NCBI RefSeq assembly: GCF_900115135.1
Contig: NZ_FOVK01000002.1
Coordinates: forward strand, 338,668 to 402,667
DNA length: 64,000 bases
Source of the DNA: Proteiniclasticum ruminis
GTDB lineage: Bacteria; Bacillota; Clostridia; Clostridiales; Clostridiaceae
Direction: 5' to 3'
The notes beneath the pieces are model-generated. The model did no database searches. It was not told the DNA's origin and saw only the letters and a program-made list of their open reading frames with translations. The translations under genes and the position numbers were made by a program. This document shows positions 1 through 8,994 of the stretch, piece after piece. Each line of letters starts with the position of its first letter. Within the stretch, counting starts at the first letter, position 1.

Positions 1-1001
1 CAAGGCAGCTTCTTTATGGTTTTATTCTGATCGTGTACACGCCGCTCTTTTTTAGACCAAGAAAAGCAGTGAGGTATTACGGGATTGTTATAGCGTTAGC
101 TTTGGTTTATCTGATTTTGCAGCTTATTTTCCATAAATTCGGGTATTCGTTTTATCCCAACTTTATCCCGTCTAAACTGTTATACACCATTCAGGATTCA
201 ATGGATTTCAGGTATCATCTGAACATCAATTCACTCATTCAGTATAGACCAACCTCCTTCTTTTTGGAGCCTGCTTATTATGGAGAGTATGTGGTTCCTT
301 TCATTGCCATTGTTCTTTTTAATGAAGACAAGGGGATTAAGGAATGGATTTTCATAGCTCTTGTAATATTTTCCGTTTTACTCACAAAATCAGCAAACGG
401 ATTTGTATTCTTAGGAGTGGTTCTCCTGGCGTACAGTGTGCACATTCTCCTTACCCTAAAAATGAAGTATAAGTGGTACTATACCGCGATTTTATTCCTT
501 ATTGGGGCCAATATCCTTGCTGTGCTTTACTTTATGGATAACCCTTATCTTGTGGGCATATTAAACAGATTTGGGGAGATTGGGGTAGGAAAAGGAAATA
601 CTTCAGGCAATATCCGAATACTTCGAGGATTTTTAGTCTTTGCAGCTTTAGGTGGAGCATTTAAAATGTTTGGGTTTGGATTTGGCAATTATGAAGCCTT
701 CCGGAATGATTACCGCTTGATTACCGATATGGACCATTATGTAGACAATTCGGATTACATGAGTGGTTTCACACAAATTCTTACCTCAGCGGGACTCATC
801 GGTTCGGTTCTTTTTCTTTGGATGATCCTTCGCTATAGTGTACGAGGAGGATTAAAAACCATGAGTCTGGGGATCCTCCTGATGGTGATGATGATTTCAT
901 CCAGTTTTTATGCAACACCGGTATATCTGCTGATCATTTCATTTATGATCAGTATTGGAGAAGAATCTGTGACCACCAAAGCTGAAAGGAGTTTCTTATG
1001 A
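1..1001 (+). CDS. Wzy-like polysaccharide polymerase / O-antigen ligase family, 5' end outside window
   Basis: The reading frame is open from base 3 with no stop or convincing start, so the N-terminus lies outside the window; a GTG at 33 is only an internal codon. The visible part (about 330 residues) is very hydrophobic, with repeated membrane segments and one larger loop around residues 190-250 containing a G-F-G-N-Y motif and the stretch DMDHYVDNSDYMSG, the layout of Wzy polymerases and O-antigen ligases. These enzymes join lipid-linked repeat units on the outer face of the membrane. It ends in an ATGA overlap with the next glycosyltransferase, so it is in the same operon. Polymerase is preferred over ligase from the operon context. 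Confidence 0.72.
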   Translation, partial: RQLLYGFILIVYTPLFFRPRKAVRYYGIVIALALVYLILQLIFHKFGYSFYPNFIPSKLLYTIQDSMDFRYHLNINSLIQYRPTSFFLEPAYYGEYVVPFIAIVLFNEDKGIKEWIFIALVIFSVLLTKSANGFVFLGVVLLAYSVHILLTLKMKYKWYYTAILFLIGANILAVLYFMDNPYLVGILNRFGEIGVGKGNTSGNIRILRGFLVFAALGGAFKMFGFGFGNYEAFRNDYRLITDMDHYVDNSDYMSGFTQILTSAGLIGSVLFLWMILRYSVRGGLKTMSLGILLMVMMISSSFYATPVYLLIISFMISIGEESVTTKAERSFL

Positions 1002-1864
1002 ATGTGACATGTCTGATATTAAATTATAACGATCCCGTGACAACAGAGTCTCTTGTTCACTCGATACATGATTTTCAGTCCCTTCAGCATATACTTATTG
1101 TGGACAACTGCTCCACGGATGGATCCTATGAGAGGCTGAAGACTCTTGAAGATGATAAAGTCACTGTCATTCAGGCAGACTATAATGGTGGGTACGGTTA
1201 TGGAAACAATTACGGTATCCGCTATGCTTCAGAACATTTTAAATCTGACTTTGTTCTCATCTGTAATCCTGACGTTGAGTTTGAGGAGTCTCTCGTGAAA
1301 AATCTGACTGAAGCCTTTTCCCATAATCCTGATGCTTCAGTAATCTCTACCATCGCGATGAAACCAGACGGAACCAGGCAGCACGATACTGGATGGAAAC
1401 TTCCCACGGTTCTCAGCTACACACTTTCTGCCAGCATTATTGCCACAAAGGTGTTAAAACTTGACCAGTATCCATCAGATTATTTTATGGGGGAAGGGTT
1501 AAGAGAGGTGGACTGCGTTCCGGGCTCGCTACTTATGGTCCGGACTAAGGATATGCTTCAATATGGCATGTATGATGAGAAGATGTTCCTTTATTGTGAA
1601 GAGACAACTCTTGGGTACAAGCTGCATAAACATAGGAGAAAAACTTATGTTTTATTGGGAGACCAGTTTGTGCACCATCACTCTGTGAGCATCAACAAGA
1701 GTATCAGCAGTGTGATGAAACAAAGAAAACTGATGAATGATAATAAATATTACTTTATCAGGACCTATTTGACAGACAAGAAGTGGAAACTTTTTCTATC
1801 ACAAGTTTTTTTCAAGCTTGCGTCATGGGAGAATAGGATTATATTTAAGATTAAGGGAGTTTAA
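998..1864 (+). CDS. Family 2 glycosyltransferase, rhamnosyltransferase-like
   Basis: The 288-residue protein opens with a GT-A fold signature (LILNYNDP, then VDNCSTDGS near residue 35) and has the metal-binding NPDVEF motif near residue 91, which plays the DxD role. The C-terminal half has YCEETTLGYKLHKH, typical of the family of WbbL-like rhamnosyltransferases. It should transfer a sugar from a nucleotide donor to the growing lipid-linked repeat on the cytoplasmic face. dTDP-rhamnose made by rmlABCD in the same locus is a reasonable but unproven donor. Its start overlaps the stop of the preceding polymerase gene by 4 bases, implying translational coupling. Confidence 0.85.
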   Translation: MNVTCLILNYNDPVTTESLVHSIHDFQSLQHILIVDNCSTDGSYERLKTLEDDKVTVIQADYNGGYGYGNNYGIRYASEHFKSDFVLICNPDVEFEESLVKNLTEAFSHNPDASVISTIAMKPDGTRQHDTGWKLPTVLSYTLSASIIATKVLKLDQYPSDYFMGEGLREVDCVPGSLLMVRTKDMLQYGMYDEKMFLYCEETTLGYKLHKHRRKTYVLLGDQFVHHHSVSINKSISSVMKQRKLMNDNKYYFIRTYLTDKKWKLFLSQVFFKLASWENRIIFKIKGV

Positions 1865-1870
1865 TACAAC

Positions 1871-2686
1871 ATGAGAGAAAATGACAAGCTGAAGAAAATT
1901 CAGGAGACAGAGCTTGAAATCCTTACAGAGTTTGACAGAATCTGTAGGAAGCATGGACTTACTTATTTCCTGGATAGTGGCACTGCGCTTGGTGCAGTCA
2001 GACATGGGGGTTTTATTCCATGGGATGATGATATCGATGTGGGCATGCCTAGAGAAGATTATGAGAAGTTCATGAGCATTGCTCCTACAGAGATGGATCC
2101 AGCGTTTTTCTTGCAGAACAAGGTGACAGATCCGAAGTCACCGTATTACTTTGCTAAAATCAGGAAGAACAATACCCTTTTTATGGAGTGGAACAAACGG
2201 AATATGGATATCCATCATGGTATTTATATTGACATCTTTCCCTATGATAATTTACCTGATGATCAAACGGAGAGAGAGGCTTTCTTGAGTAAATGCAAGA
2301 AGCTGTATCAGCTGTATGTGTATCGCACCATTCCAGACCGGGATGCACCACCCCAAAAAGGACTGAAGTGGATGGTCATGGCATCGGTCAGAAGAATGCT
2401 GCATTACCTGGTAATGCCTATTCCACTATCCTATCTTGAAAAAAAATCAAATGAACTATATCAATCCCACAACCAGCAAGAAACCAGATATACATCCTGC
2501 TGTATCTATGGATTCACCTTTATGAAAGACCATCTGTATCCTGTGAAGGAGATACAGTTTGAAGATAAGGTGTTTTTTGGTCCTGCAGATACGGATGCCT
2601 ATCTCACATCTTTATATGGTGATTATATGACGCTGCCAAAAGAGGAAGATCGAATGAATCATTTCCCTTATAAAGTGGAAGTCTAA
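1871..2686 (+). CDS. LicD-family phosphotransferase
   Basis: The 271-residue protein carries the LicD hallmark near its N-terminus: FLDSGTALGAVRHGG followed by PWDDDIDVGMPREDY at about residues 33-63. LicD-type enzymes belong to the nucleotidyltransferase fold and transfer phosphocholine or related phospho-substituents from a CDP-linked donor onto surface glycans. The aspartates in WDDDID are the expected metal ligands. A Shine-Dalgarno AAGGGAG precedes the ATG. No choline kinase or choline uptake gene is visible, so the group transferred could be choline, glycerol or ribitol phosphate; only the family is certain. It lies 6 bases behind a glycosyltransferase in a tight operon. Confidence 0.85.
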   Translation: MRENDKLKKIQETELEILTEFDRICRKHGLTYFLDSGTALGAVRHGGFIPWDDDIDVGMPREDYEKFMSIAPTEMDPAFFLQNKVTDPKSPYYFAKIRKNNTLFMEWNKRNMDIHHGIYIDIFPYDNLPDDQTEREAFLSKCKKLYQLYVYRTIPDRDAPPQKGLKWMVMASVRRMLHYLVMPIPLSYLEKKSNELYQSHNQQETRYTSCCIYGFTFMKDHLYPVKEIQFEDKVFFGPADTDAYLTSLYGDYMTLPKEEDRMNHFPYKVEV

Positions 2687-2716
2687 GCGGGCATTGAATG
2701 ATGAGGAGTAATAAAT

Positions 2717-3667
2717 ATGTTATCTATTGTCATAGTCAACTGGAATGGTGAGAAATATCTGGAACCTTGTCTGGATTCTATAAAGGCACAAAAAAACATC
2801 GGTTACAAGATTTATATAGTAGACAATGGGTCCAAGGATCGTTCTCTGGAAATAATCAGTAGATATCAAAAGTCAATGGACATTGTACTACTGCCTCTTA
2901 AGAAGAATGAAGGGTTTGCAGAAGCGAATAATATTGGAATTGAAGGGTCTTTAGGAGATGAACACGAGTATGTGCTGACACTCAATAATGATCTCGAGCT
3001 GAAGGAAAACTGCTTTCTAGAGCTGGAACGGTATATTACTTCACATGCTCATATAGACAGCTTTCAAATTCTTCTGATGAATTATTTCGAACGCAATCTC
3101 ATTGATGCCATGGGGATATATTTTAAAGAAGATTATCAGGTGGTCCAACTGGCTTATAAAGAGAATTACGAGAACTTGAAAGACTTTGAACATCAGGTCA
3201 TGGGAGTTTCTGCAGGAGCAGCTGTGTATAGTAAAAAGGCGTTGATCTCAGTGAGGGATAGAGAAGGATTCTTTGACCGTTCTTTTTTTGCCTATTATGA
3301 AGATGCAGATCTTGCCATAAGGCTTTTGAAGAAGGGCTATAAAACTGCACTGGTAAAGGATGCGGTAGCGTACCACGTACACTCCGGAACAGGCATTCAG
3401 GATTCGCCATTCAAGACCTATTATCTTGCACGGAATATGCTGCTGCTGCAGTATAAAAATAGGGACGTGTCAGGCTATGGAAAAAAGAAATTCCGTTTCA
3501 TTCTTTATCATGTGAAACTGTCATTGAAGTATGTGGCAAGAGGAAAATTTTCACACGCGGCATCACTTTGGAAAGCACTGCTGGATTTTTATAAAATGAA
3601 GTCCAGATATGCCGACTTGAAGAGTGTCCAAGGGGATAATCTGCTGGATGAAAGAAGAGGTGTCTAG
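2717..3667 (+). CDS. Family 2 glycosyltransferase
   Basis: This 316-residue GT-A enzyme starts with LSIVIVNWNGEKYLEPCLDS, has VDNGSKDRS near residue 35, an NNDLEL motif around residue 90 in the DxD position, and an acceptor-side FFAYYEDADLAIRLLKKGYK segment near residue 190, which is typical of the rhamnosyltransferase-like subgroup. It likely adds one sugar to the lipid-linked repeat in the cytoplasm. A GAGGAG Shine-Dalgarno lies 8 bases before the ATG. Its 3' end overlaps the following glycosyltransferase gene. Donor sugar and linkage cannot be read from sequence. Confidence 0.85.
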   Translation: MLSIVIVNWNGEKYLEPCLDSIKAQKNIGYKIYIVDNGSKDRSLEIISRYQKSMDIVLLPLKKNEGFAEANNIGIEGSLGDEHEYVLTLNNDLELKENCFLELERYITSHAHIDSFQILLMNYFERNLIDAMGIYFKEDYQVVQLAYKENYENLKDFEHQVMGVSAGAAVYSKKALISVRDREGFFDRSFFAYYEDADLAIRLLKKGYKTALVKDAVAYHVHSGTGIQDSPFKTYYLARNMLLLQYKNRDVSGYGKKKFRFILYHVKLSLKYVARGKFSHAASLWKALLDFYKMKSRYADLKSVQGDNLLDERRGV

Positions 3668-4391
3668 AGTGGTATCTGTTATTTGTGTATATAACAAAAA
3701 GAATGTGTTGGAAGAGCAGCTTCTTCGTGGTATCAGCCTTCAGAATGCTGACTATGAATTGGTTCTGGTGGACAATTCCCGCAATGAGTTCTCCTCAGCA
3801 GCAAAAGCTCTTAACTATGGGGCGCAGAAATCAAAAGGAGATATATTTGTCTTTTGCCATCAGGATATTCTCTTTGAGGAATCAGACTCATTGCAGAGAA
3901 TAGAAAAGACCATTAAGCGGTTTGATGGAAATGTGGTGGTAGGGGCAGCAGGAAGAGATGAAGAGGATGTTGTTGTAACCAATATCACCCATGGAGATCA
4001 ACGGGAGTATGCAGGTTCAAAGAGAGTGGAGGACTATGCGAGTGTTCAGGTGCTTGATGAAGTGCTTCTGGCTTGCTCCAGAGAAGTCTTTGAACAGATT
4101 CGTTTTGATGAAGTGAGCTGTGATGACTGGCATTTTTACGGAATTGAATTTTGCTTAAGTGCCAGCACCAAAGGAATACCATCTGTGGTGATTCCATTTA
4201 AAATGCATCATTTTTCCCAGGGGAAGCTTTCTGTCGGATACTTTCAGTCACTTCTAAAAGTGGCAAAGAAGCACAGAAAAGATCATAAGATCATTCGGTG
4301 CACCATGTCCACATTCAATACCAATCTTATGGGGACCTATTACTACGTTTTGAAACATATGATGAGTCTGAAGCTGAAGGGGCAAATCTGA
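3648..4391 (+). CDS. StrF-like glycosyltransferase (GT2-related)
   Basis: About 247 residues. The N-terminus SVICVYNKKNVLEEQLLRG and the internal VFCHQDILF motif (about residue 75) match the StrF-like branch of GT2-fold enzymes, in which HQD replaces the usual DxD context. The frame is open back to a GTG at 3624, but the ATG at 3648 or the GTG at 3669 (8 bases after AGAAGAGG) are better starts; I use 3648, which overlaps the end of the previous gene by 20 bases. It is probably a glycosyltransferase of the same repeat unit. Activity is less certain than for the two classical GT2 enzymes upstream because StrF-type proteins are poorly characterised. Confidence 0.7.
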   Translation: MKEEVSRVVSVICVYNKKNVLEEQLLRGISLQNADYELVLVDNSRNEFSSAAKALNYGAQKSKGDIFVFCHQDILFEESDSLQRIEKTIKRFDGNVVVGAAGRDEEDVVVTNITHGDQREYAGSKRVEDYASVQVLDEVLLACSREVFEQIRFDEVSCDDWHFYGIEFCLSASTKGIPSVVIPFKMHHFSQGKLSVGYFQSLLKVAKKHRKDHKIIRCTMSTFNTNLMGTYYYVLKHMMSLKLKGQI

Positions 4392-4406
4392 TCTTGCTGA
4401 AGACAT

Positions 4407-5969
4407 ATGAAGGAGGACGGCTTTGTCCGAAATACTATGAAGAAAAATATTGCTTTAATAATGCTGATTACCATTTTATCCAAGTTCATCGGGTTTTTTA
4501 GAGAAATTGCGCTGACCTATTTTTATGGGGCTTCTGCCACCAGTGATGTGTATCTTGTGGCTCAATCCATCCCTGTTACTTTTTTCGGGATGATTGGCGC
4601 TGGCATTGCGGTTTCTTTTATTCCGATTTATAACAATGCTTTGAAAGCGGGTGGAAAGAAAGAAGCCAATGCGTTCACATCCAGAATCACCAATCTTGTG
4701 TTTTTGATTTCCACACTGATTGTTGCTGTTGTGCTTCTCTTTACGAAACCTGTGGTGATGCTTTTCGCTTCGGGATTTTCCAGTGAAGTCATGGATATGG
4801 CAGTGTCATTTACAAGAATTACAATTTTTGCGGTTTATTTTACTGGTGCACTGGCCGTGTTCAATGCCTATCTTCAAATCCACAACAGCTTCTTGGTGAC
4901 AGCGTTCCTTGGGATTCCAATGAACTTTGTAGCCATCATTTCTTTCTTCATCGCCAGCAAGAGCAATGATCATGTGCTGGCCTACGGAGTCATTGCATCC
5001 TATATCATCCAGATGTTTATTCTGATTCCAGAAGTACTGAAACATAAATTCAACTATACGCCGCTCTTTTCTCCAAAGAATGAGTATGTGAAAGCACTGC
5101 TGATTCTTGCCATCCCAGTGATATTATCAACCTCTGTCAATCAGATCAATGTTCTTGTGGATAAGAATATCGCGTCCAATATTACGACAGGTGGAATTTC
5201 AGCACTGAATTATGCGAACCGCTTGTTTGGATTTATTCAGGGGCTATTTGTGGCCCCGATCATAACTGTAATTTATCCTAATATTTCACGTATGGTTGTT
5301 GACAATAAAGAAGATGGTGTCAAAAAGACGCTTCATGAAACCATCGTAACCGTAAGTCTTCTGGTGATTCCAGCCACAATCGGTGCAATGATCTTTGCAG
5401 AACCCATTGTAAATTTTCTGTTCCTCAGAGGGCAGTTTGATGCAGTTGCTGCGGCCATGACTTCGGATGCACTGTTTTATTATGCGCTTGGATTACTGCC
5501 TTTTTCCTTATGGAGCATCATCAACATTGTATTCTATTCCTACAATGACACAAAAACACCGATGATCCTTGGGTTTGTGTCTGTTGTCCTGAATGTTGCA
5601 CTCAATCTTCTGTTGTCCTATTTCATTGGGATTGGAGGATTGGCCCTTGCATCGAGCATCTCTTCTATCGTTACGACGATCGTACTCCTTAGAAGTCTGC
5701 GTAAAAAAATGCCTACATTAAAGTTCAGGAATACAGCGACAACCATGGTGAAAATACTGGCGATGTCTCTTCTTATGGGATTGGTGGCCTTTGGCACATA
5801 CGGAGTTCTTCACGGCACTGTAAGTGATAACCTTGCCTTGGTACTTTCTGTGGGTGTTGGAGTCATTGTGTATGGATTATCAATTCTTCTTCTTAAAATC
5901 CCTGAAGTGGAAAGTATTTTGTCTTTGGGCAAAGAAAAATTGAAGAATCTGAGAAACAGAGGACGCTGA
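4407..5969 (+). CDS. MurJ/MviN-type lipid-linked oligosaccharide flippase
   Basis: A 520-residue polytopic membrane protein with about 14 hydrophobic segments. The N-terminal FIGFFREIALTYFYGASATSDVY is the MurJ/MviN signature, and the conserved NRLFGFIQGLFVAPI stretch lies near residue 270. MurJ flips lipid II. Because this copy sits inside a glycan operon without another Wzx gene in view, it more likely flips the undecaprenyl-linked repeat unit of this locus. The ATG at 4407 is kept because the AAGGAGG at 4410-4416 is too far from the next ATG at 4437. It is followed after one base by the LCP-like gene. A housekeeping MurJ role cannot be excluded. Confidence 0.82.
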   Translation: MKEDGFVRNTMKKNIALIMLITILSKFIGFFREIALTYFYGASATSDVYLVAQSIPVTFFGMIGAGIAVSFIPIYNNALKAGGKKEANAFTSRITNLVFLISTLIVAVVLLFTKPVVMLFASGFSSEVMDMAVSFTRITIFAVYFTGALAVFNAYLQIHNSFLVTAFLGIPMNFVAIISFFIASKSNDHVLAYGVIASYIIQMFILIPEVLKHKFNYTPLFSPKNEYVKALLILAIPVILSTSVNQINVLVDKNIASNITTGGISALNYANRLFGFIQGLFVAPIITVIYPNISRMVVDNKEDGVKKTLHETIVTVSLLVIPATIGAMIFAEPIVNFLFLRGQFDAVAAAMTSDALFYYALGLLPFSLWSIINIVFYSYNDTKTPMILGFVSVVLNVALNLLLSYFIGIGGLALASSISSIVTTIVLLRSLRKKMPTLKFRNTATTMVKILAMSLLMGLVAFGTYGVLHGTVSDNLALVLSVGVGVIVYGLSILLLKIPEVESILSLGKEKLKNLRNRGR

Positions 5970-5970
5970 T

Positions 5971-6882
5971 ATGAATAGGGTAATGAAAAAAATATCCGCA
6001 ATCAGCACCAAAACTAAACTGACATTTGTCATCATTATGCTAAGCCTTACTTTTATTTCTTTGATTGCCGTGAAGTATTTTTCTGCAGTGGGCACATCTG
6101 AAGAAGAGGTTCCAAAACCTCCTCTTCCTGACAGTGGCGGCAATCTGGACCTGGATCCGCAGTTTATCAAAGTGCCACAGATCAGAGAGGATGTCAGAAA
6201 TGTCCTCTTTGTGATTGATTCTTCTGATAAAAAAGGGATTGAGCCTGCAGGCTACTATATACTGTCTTTAGATCTTTCTAAGGATCTGATCCGAGTCGTA
6301 TCAGTGGAGAAGGACTTGCTTATCCATACAAAAAACGACAAGGACCTGATGCTAAGTGAAGTGACCAGCACCTTTGGTATAGTGAGCACTTTGAATGAGC
6401 TGAATCGAGTGCTGGAACTGGATATGAGAAATTATCTGGTGCTGGACTATCAGAACCTGTTAGGGGTTCTGAACTCATTAGGTTTGGTCAACATGAAAAC
6501 CGGTCCTATGGACGAGTTCCCTCGATATGAGAAGAATGAGTATCATCAAATGGTTTTCGGTCCTGTTGTGGAGCGGTATCAGGCTTTCCACATGGAGTCT
6601 AAATATATTGATGATTTGTTCAAAGACAATGAATCACTGAATATGGTATTATCGGACATTCTTTTTGAGTTTTCGTATTCGATGCCGCCGATTGTGATGA
6701 GGTCTTTTCTGGATGAGTCCTATAAAGCGGTGGATACCAGTATGCAGAAGTCTATATTCACGCAATTTGTGGTTCAGCTGCAAAACAGCAACCTTGGCAT
6801 CATGAGAAAGATTGGCAATGAAAGTGACTCCAGTGTTTTTAAAAGGAACACTCAAAATCTGCACAGAGCACTATACCGATAG
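5971..6882 (+). CDS. Degenerate LytR-CpsA-Psr (LCP)-like membrane protein
   Basis: 303 residues: one N-terminal membrane anchor (about 15-37), a proline-rich linker, then an extracellular domain whose order fits the LCP fold: NVLFVIDSSD, a strand SLDLSKDLIRVVSVEKDLLI, then LNELNRVLELDMRNYLVLDY and LLGVLNSLGLV. LCP enzymes attach undecaprenyl-linked glycans to peptidoglycan. Here the usual RTDTM segment reads EPAGYY and the catalytic arginine of the P-R-D motif is replaced by lysine (VEKDLLI), so catalysis as in canonical LCP proteins is doubtful. It is the last gene before a hairpin and the rml genes. Assignment rests on motif order only and should be tested with profile searches. Confidence 0.6.
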   Translation: MNRVMKKISAISTKTKLTFVIIMLSLTFISLIAVKYFSAVGTSEEEVPKPPLPDSGGNLDLDPQFIKVPQIREDVRNVLFVIDSSDKKGIEPAGYYILSLDLSKDLIRVVSVEKDLLIHTKNDKDLMLSEVTSTFGIVSTLNELNRVLELDMRNYLVLDYQNLLGVLNSLGLVNMKTGPMDEFPRYEKNEYHQMVFGPVVERYQAFHMESKYIDDLFKDNESLNMVLSDILFEFSYSMPPIVMRSFLDESYKAVDTSMQKSIFTQFVVQLQNSNLGIMRKIGNESDSSVFKRNTQNLHRALYR

Positions 6883-6887
6883 AATCG

Positions 6888-6910
6888 ATAATCAGCATAT
6901 TGCTGATTAT
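6888..6910 (+). terminator. Hairpin after the LCP-like gene, weak terminator
   Basis: A 10-bp perfect stem, ATAATCAGCA against TGCTGATTAT with a 3-base loop, begins 6 bases after the stop codon. It is followed only by TTAAC, not a long T run, so termination may be partial. A possible new promoter follows before rmlA. Confidence 0.5.
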
Positions 6911-6942
6911 TTAACAAAGGTGGTTTTTAAGTCTAATTTCTG

Positions 6943-6948
6943 TATAAT
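6943..6948 (+). promoter_or_regulatory. Putative -10 box ahead of rmlA
   Basis: A perfect TATAAT lies 45 bases before the rmlA start, directly after the hairpin at 6888-6910. No good -35 hexamer is seen at the ideal distance, so this is a tentative promoter for the rml block. Confidence 0.4.
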
Positions 6949-6992
6949 AAAAGACGTTAAGAGATATTGATTAATTAAAATGGAGGACGACA

Positions 6993-7871
6993 ATGAAAGG
7001 TATTATTTTAGCTGGAGGTTCTGGCACAAGACTCTATCCGCTGACCATGGTCACAAGCAAACAGCTTCTCCCAATTTATGACAAACCGATGATTTATTAT
7101 CCAATGTCCACACTGATGCTTGCGGGAATCCGGGAGATTCTGATCATCTCCACTCCCCAGGATCTGCCGAATTTTGAAAAGCTGTTGGGGGATGGATCCC
7201 AGTTTGGCATATCCCTCTCTTACGCAGAGCAGCCATCTCCAGATGGTCTTGCCCAGGCGTTTCTGATTGGAGAGGAGTTCATTGGGGATGATACTTGTAC
7301 ACTGATATTAGGAGACAACATTTTCTATGGAAACAACTTCTCAAAGATTCTGAAAGAGGCTGTGGAAAATGTAGGAAGAGCTACAGTGTTCGGATATCAT
7401 GTGGAAGATCCAGAAAGATTTGGCGTTGTGGAGTTTGATGCCGATGGCCGTGTGCTTTCAGTAGAAGAGAAGCCTGAGCATCCAAAGTCCAATTATGCAA
7501 TCACAGGTCTTTATGTATATGACAAGAAGGTAGTGGAGTATGCCAAGATGCTGAAGCCCAGCAAACGTGGCGAACTGGAAATCACAGATCTCAACCGGAT
7601 CTATCTGGAACAGGGAACTCTTGATGTAAAACTTCTAGGCAGAGGATTTGCGTGGCTTGATACAGGCACCATGGATTCCTTGGTGGAAGCAGCTGATTTT
7701 GTGCAGATGGTGGAAAAGAGACAGGGAATCAAGATCTCAGCTTTAGAAGAAATCGCCTATCATTATGGCTGGATAGACAAGGAAAAGCTTCTGGCGTCTG
7801 CTGAGAAGTATGGTAAATCTCCTTATGGCATCCATCTGCGTAAAGTCGCAGAAAATAAAATAAAGTATTAG
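6993..7871 (+). CDS. rfbA: Glucose-1-phosphate thymidylyltransferase
   Basis: The 292-residue enzyme makes dTDP-glucose from glucose 1-phosphate and dTTP, the first step to dTDP-L-rhamnose. The nucleotide-binding signature [11 protein letters not shown] is at residues 8-18, followed by [24 protein letters not shown] (about 108-115), [20 protein letters not shown] and [10 protein letters not shown] are all conserved family blocks. Length is normal for RmlA. A GGAGG Shine-Dalgarno sits 7 bases before the ATG. It heads the contiguous rmlA-B-C-D block and is separated from upstream genes by a hairpin and a putative promoter. Confidence 0.96.
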   Translation: MKGIILAGGSGTRLYPLTMVTSKQLLPIYDKPMIYYPMSTLMLAGIREILIISTPQDLPNFEKLLGDGSQFGISLSYAEQPSPDGLAQAFLIGEEFIGDDTCTLILGDNIFYGNNFSKILKEAVENVGRATVFGYHVEDPERFGVVEFDADGRVLSVEEKPEHPKSNYAITGLYVYDKKVVEYAKMLKPSKRGELEITDLNRIYLEQGTLDVKLLGRGFAWLDTGTMDSLVEAADFVQMVEKRQGIKISALEEIAYHYGWIDKEKLLASAEKYGKSPYGIHLRKVAENKIKY

Positions 7872-7887
7872 GATAATGGAGGAAAAG

Positions 7888-8907
7888 ATGAATATATTAG
7901 TAACAGGCGGAGCAGGGTTCATTGGCAGTAATTTTGTATATCACATGTTAAAAACATACCCAGAGTATAGAATCGTTTGCATTGATGCCCTGACGTATGC
8001 AGGAAATCTCAGCACACTGGAAGGTGCGCTGAGCAAGAAGAATTTTAGATTTGTGAAAGGTGACATCACCGATCAAAAACTGGTAGATGCATTATTTGCT
8101 GAAGAGAAGTTTGATATTGTCGTGAATTTTGCTGCTGAATCCCATGTGGACCGATCCATTGAAAATCCGGATGTTTTCTTAAAAACCAATATATTGGGGA
8201 CACAGGTTTTGATGGATGCTTCCAGAAAGTATCAGGTTCAGAGATTCCATCAGGTTTCTACGGATGAAGTGTATGGAGACTTACCACTGGATCAGCCTGA
8301 GCTGTTCTTCACAGAAGAAACTCCAATTCATACATCCTCTCCATACTCTGCATCCAAGGCTTCAGCAGATTTACTGGTACTTGCTTATCACAGAACCTTT
8401 AAACTGCCTGTTACCATTTCGAGATGCTCCAATAACTATGGTCCTTATCATTTCCCGGAGAAACTCATTCCGCTGATCATTTCCAGAGCGTTAAGAGATG
8501 AGAAGCTTCCAGTGTACGGTACTGGAGAAAATGTCAGAGACTGGCTGTATGTGGAAGACCACTGTATTGCCATCGACAGAATCATTCATGATGGGCGCAT
8601 CGGAGAAGTTTACAATGTAGGTGGCCATAATGAAAGAACAAATCTTGAAGTGGTAAAGACCATATTAAGAGAGCTGGGTAAGCCTGAATCATTGATTACC
8701 TTTGTGACAGACAGAGCGGGACATGATATGCGCTATGCCATTGATCCAACTAAGATCAATGAGGAATTGGGCTGGCTTCCTACCACGACCTTCGATGAAG
8801 GCATCAAGAGAACCATAGCATGGTACCTGGACAACAAAGAATGGTGGGAGAACATCCTCAGTGGTGATTATCAGCACTATTATGATAAAATGTACACCAA
8901 CAGATAA
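7888..8907 (+). CDS. rfbB: dTDP-glucose 4,6-dehydratase
   Basis: A 339-residue short-chain dehydrogenase family enzyme that converts dTDP-glucose to dTDP-4-keto-6-deoxyglucose using tightly bound NAD. It has the Rossmann motif TGGAGFIGSNF at the N-terminus, the STDEVYGD block with the catalytic Thr-Asp-Glu, and the YSASK catalytic tyrosine-lysine pair near residue 160. I start at the ATG at 7888 because TGGAGGA at 7877-7883 is its Shine-Dalgarno; an earlier in-frame ATG at 7876 overlaps that site. It follows rmlA by 16 bases. Confidence 0.96.
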   Translation: MNILVTGGAGFIGSNFVYHMLKTYPEYRIVCIDALTYAGNLSTLEGALSKKNFRFVKGDITDQKLVDALFAEEKFDIVVNFAAESHVDRSIENPDVFLKTNILGTQVLMDASRKYQVQRFHQVSTDEVYGDLPLDQPELFFTEETPIHTSSPYSASKASADLLVLAYHRTFKLPVTISRCSNNYGPYHFPEKLIPLIISRALRDEKLPVYGTGENVRDWLYVEDHCIAIDRIIHDGRIGEVYNVGGHNERTNLEVVKTILRELGKPESLITFVTDRAGHDMRYAIDPTKINEELGWLPTTTFDEGIKRTIAWYLDNKEWWENILSGDYQHYYDKMYTNR

Positions 8908-8994
8908 AATATCCTTAAATGTGAAATGAATGAACGAACGCGGATTTGTTGATGATTTGTTACACTTTTTTAAGGGTAAATGGAGATGATATAG

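Noticed and set aside
4407..5969. Housekeeping MurJ gene unrelated to the locus
   Set aside because: Not excluded, but its tight spacing between glycosyltransferases and the LCP-like gene, with no other flippase in view, favours a role in locus 1.
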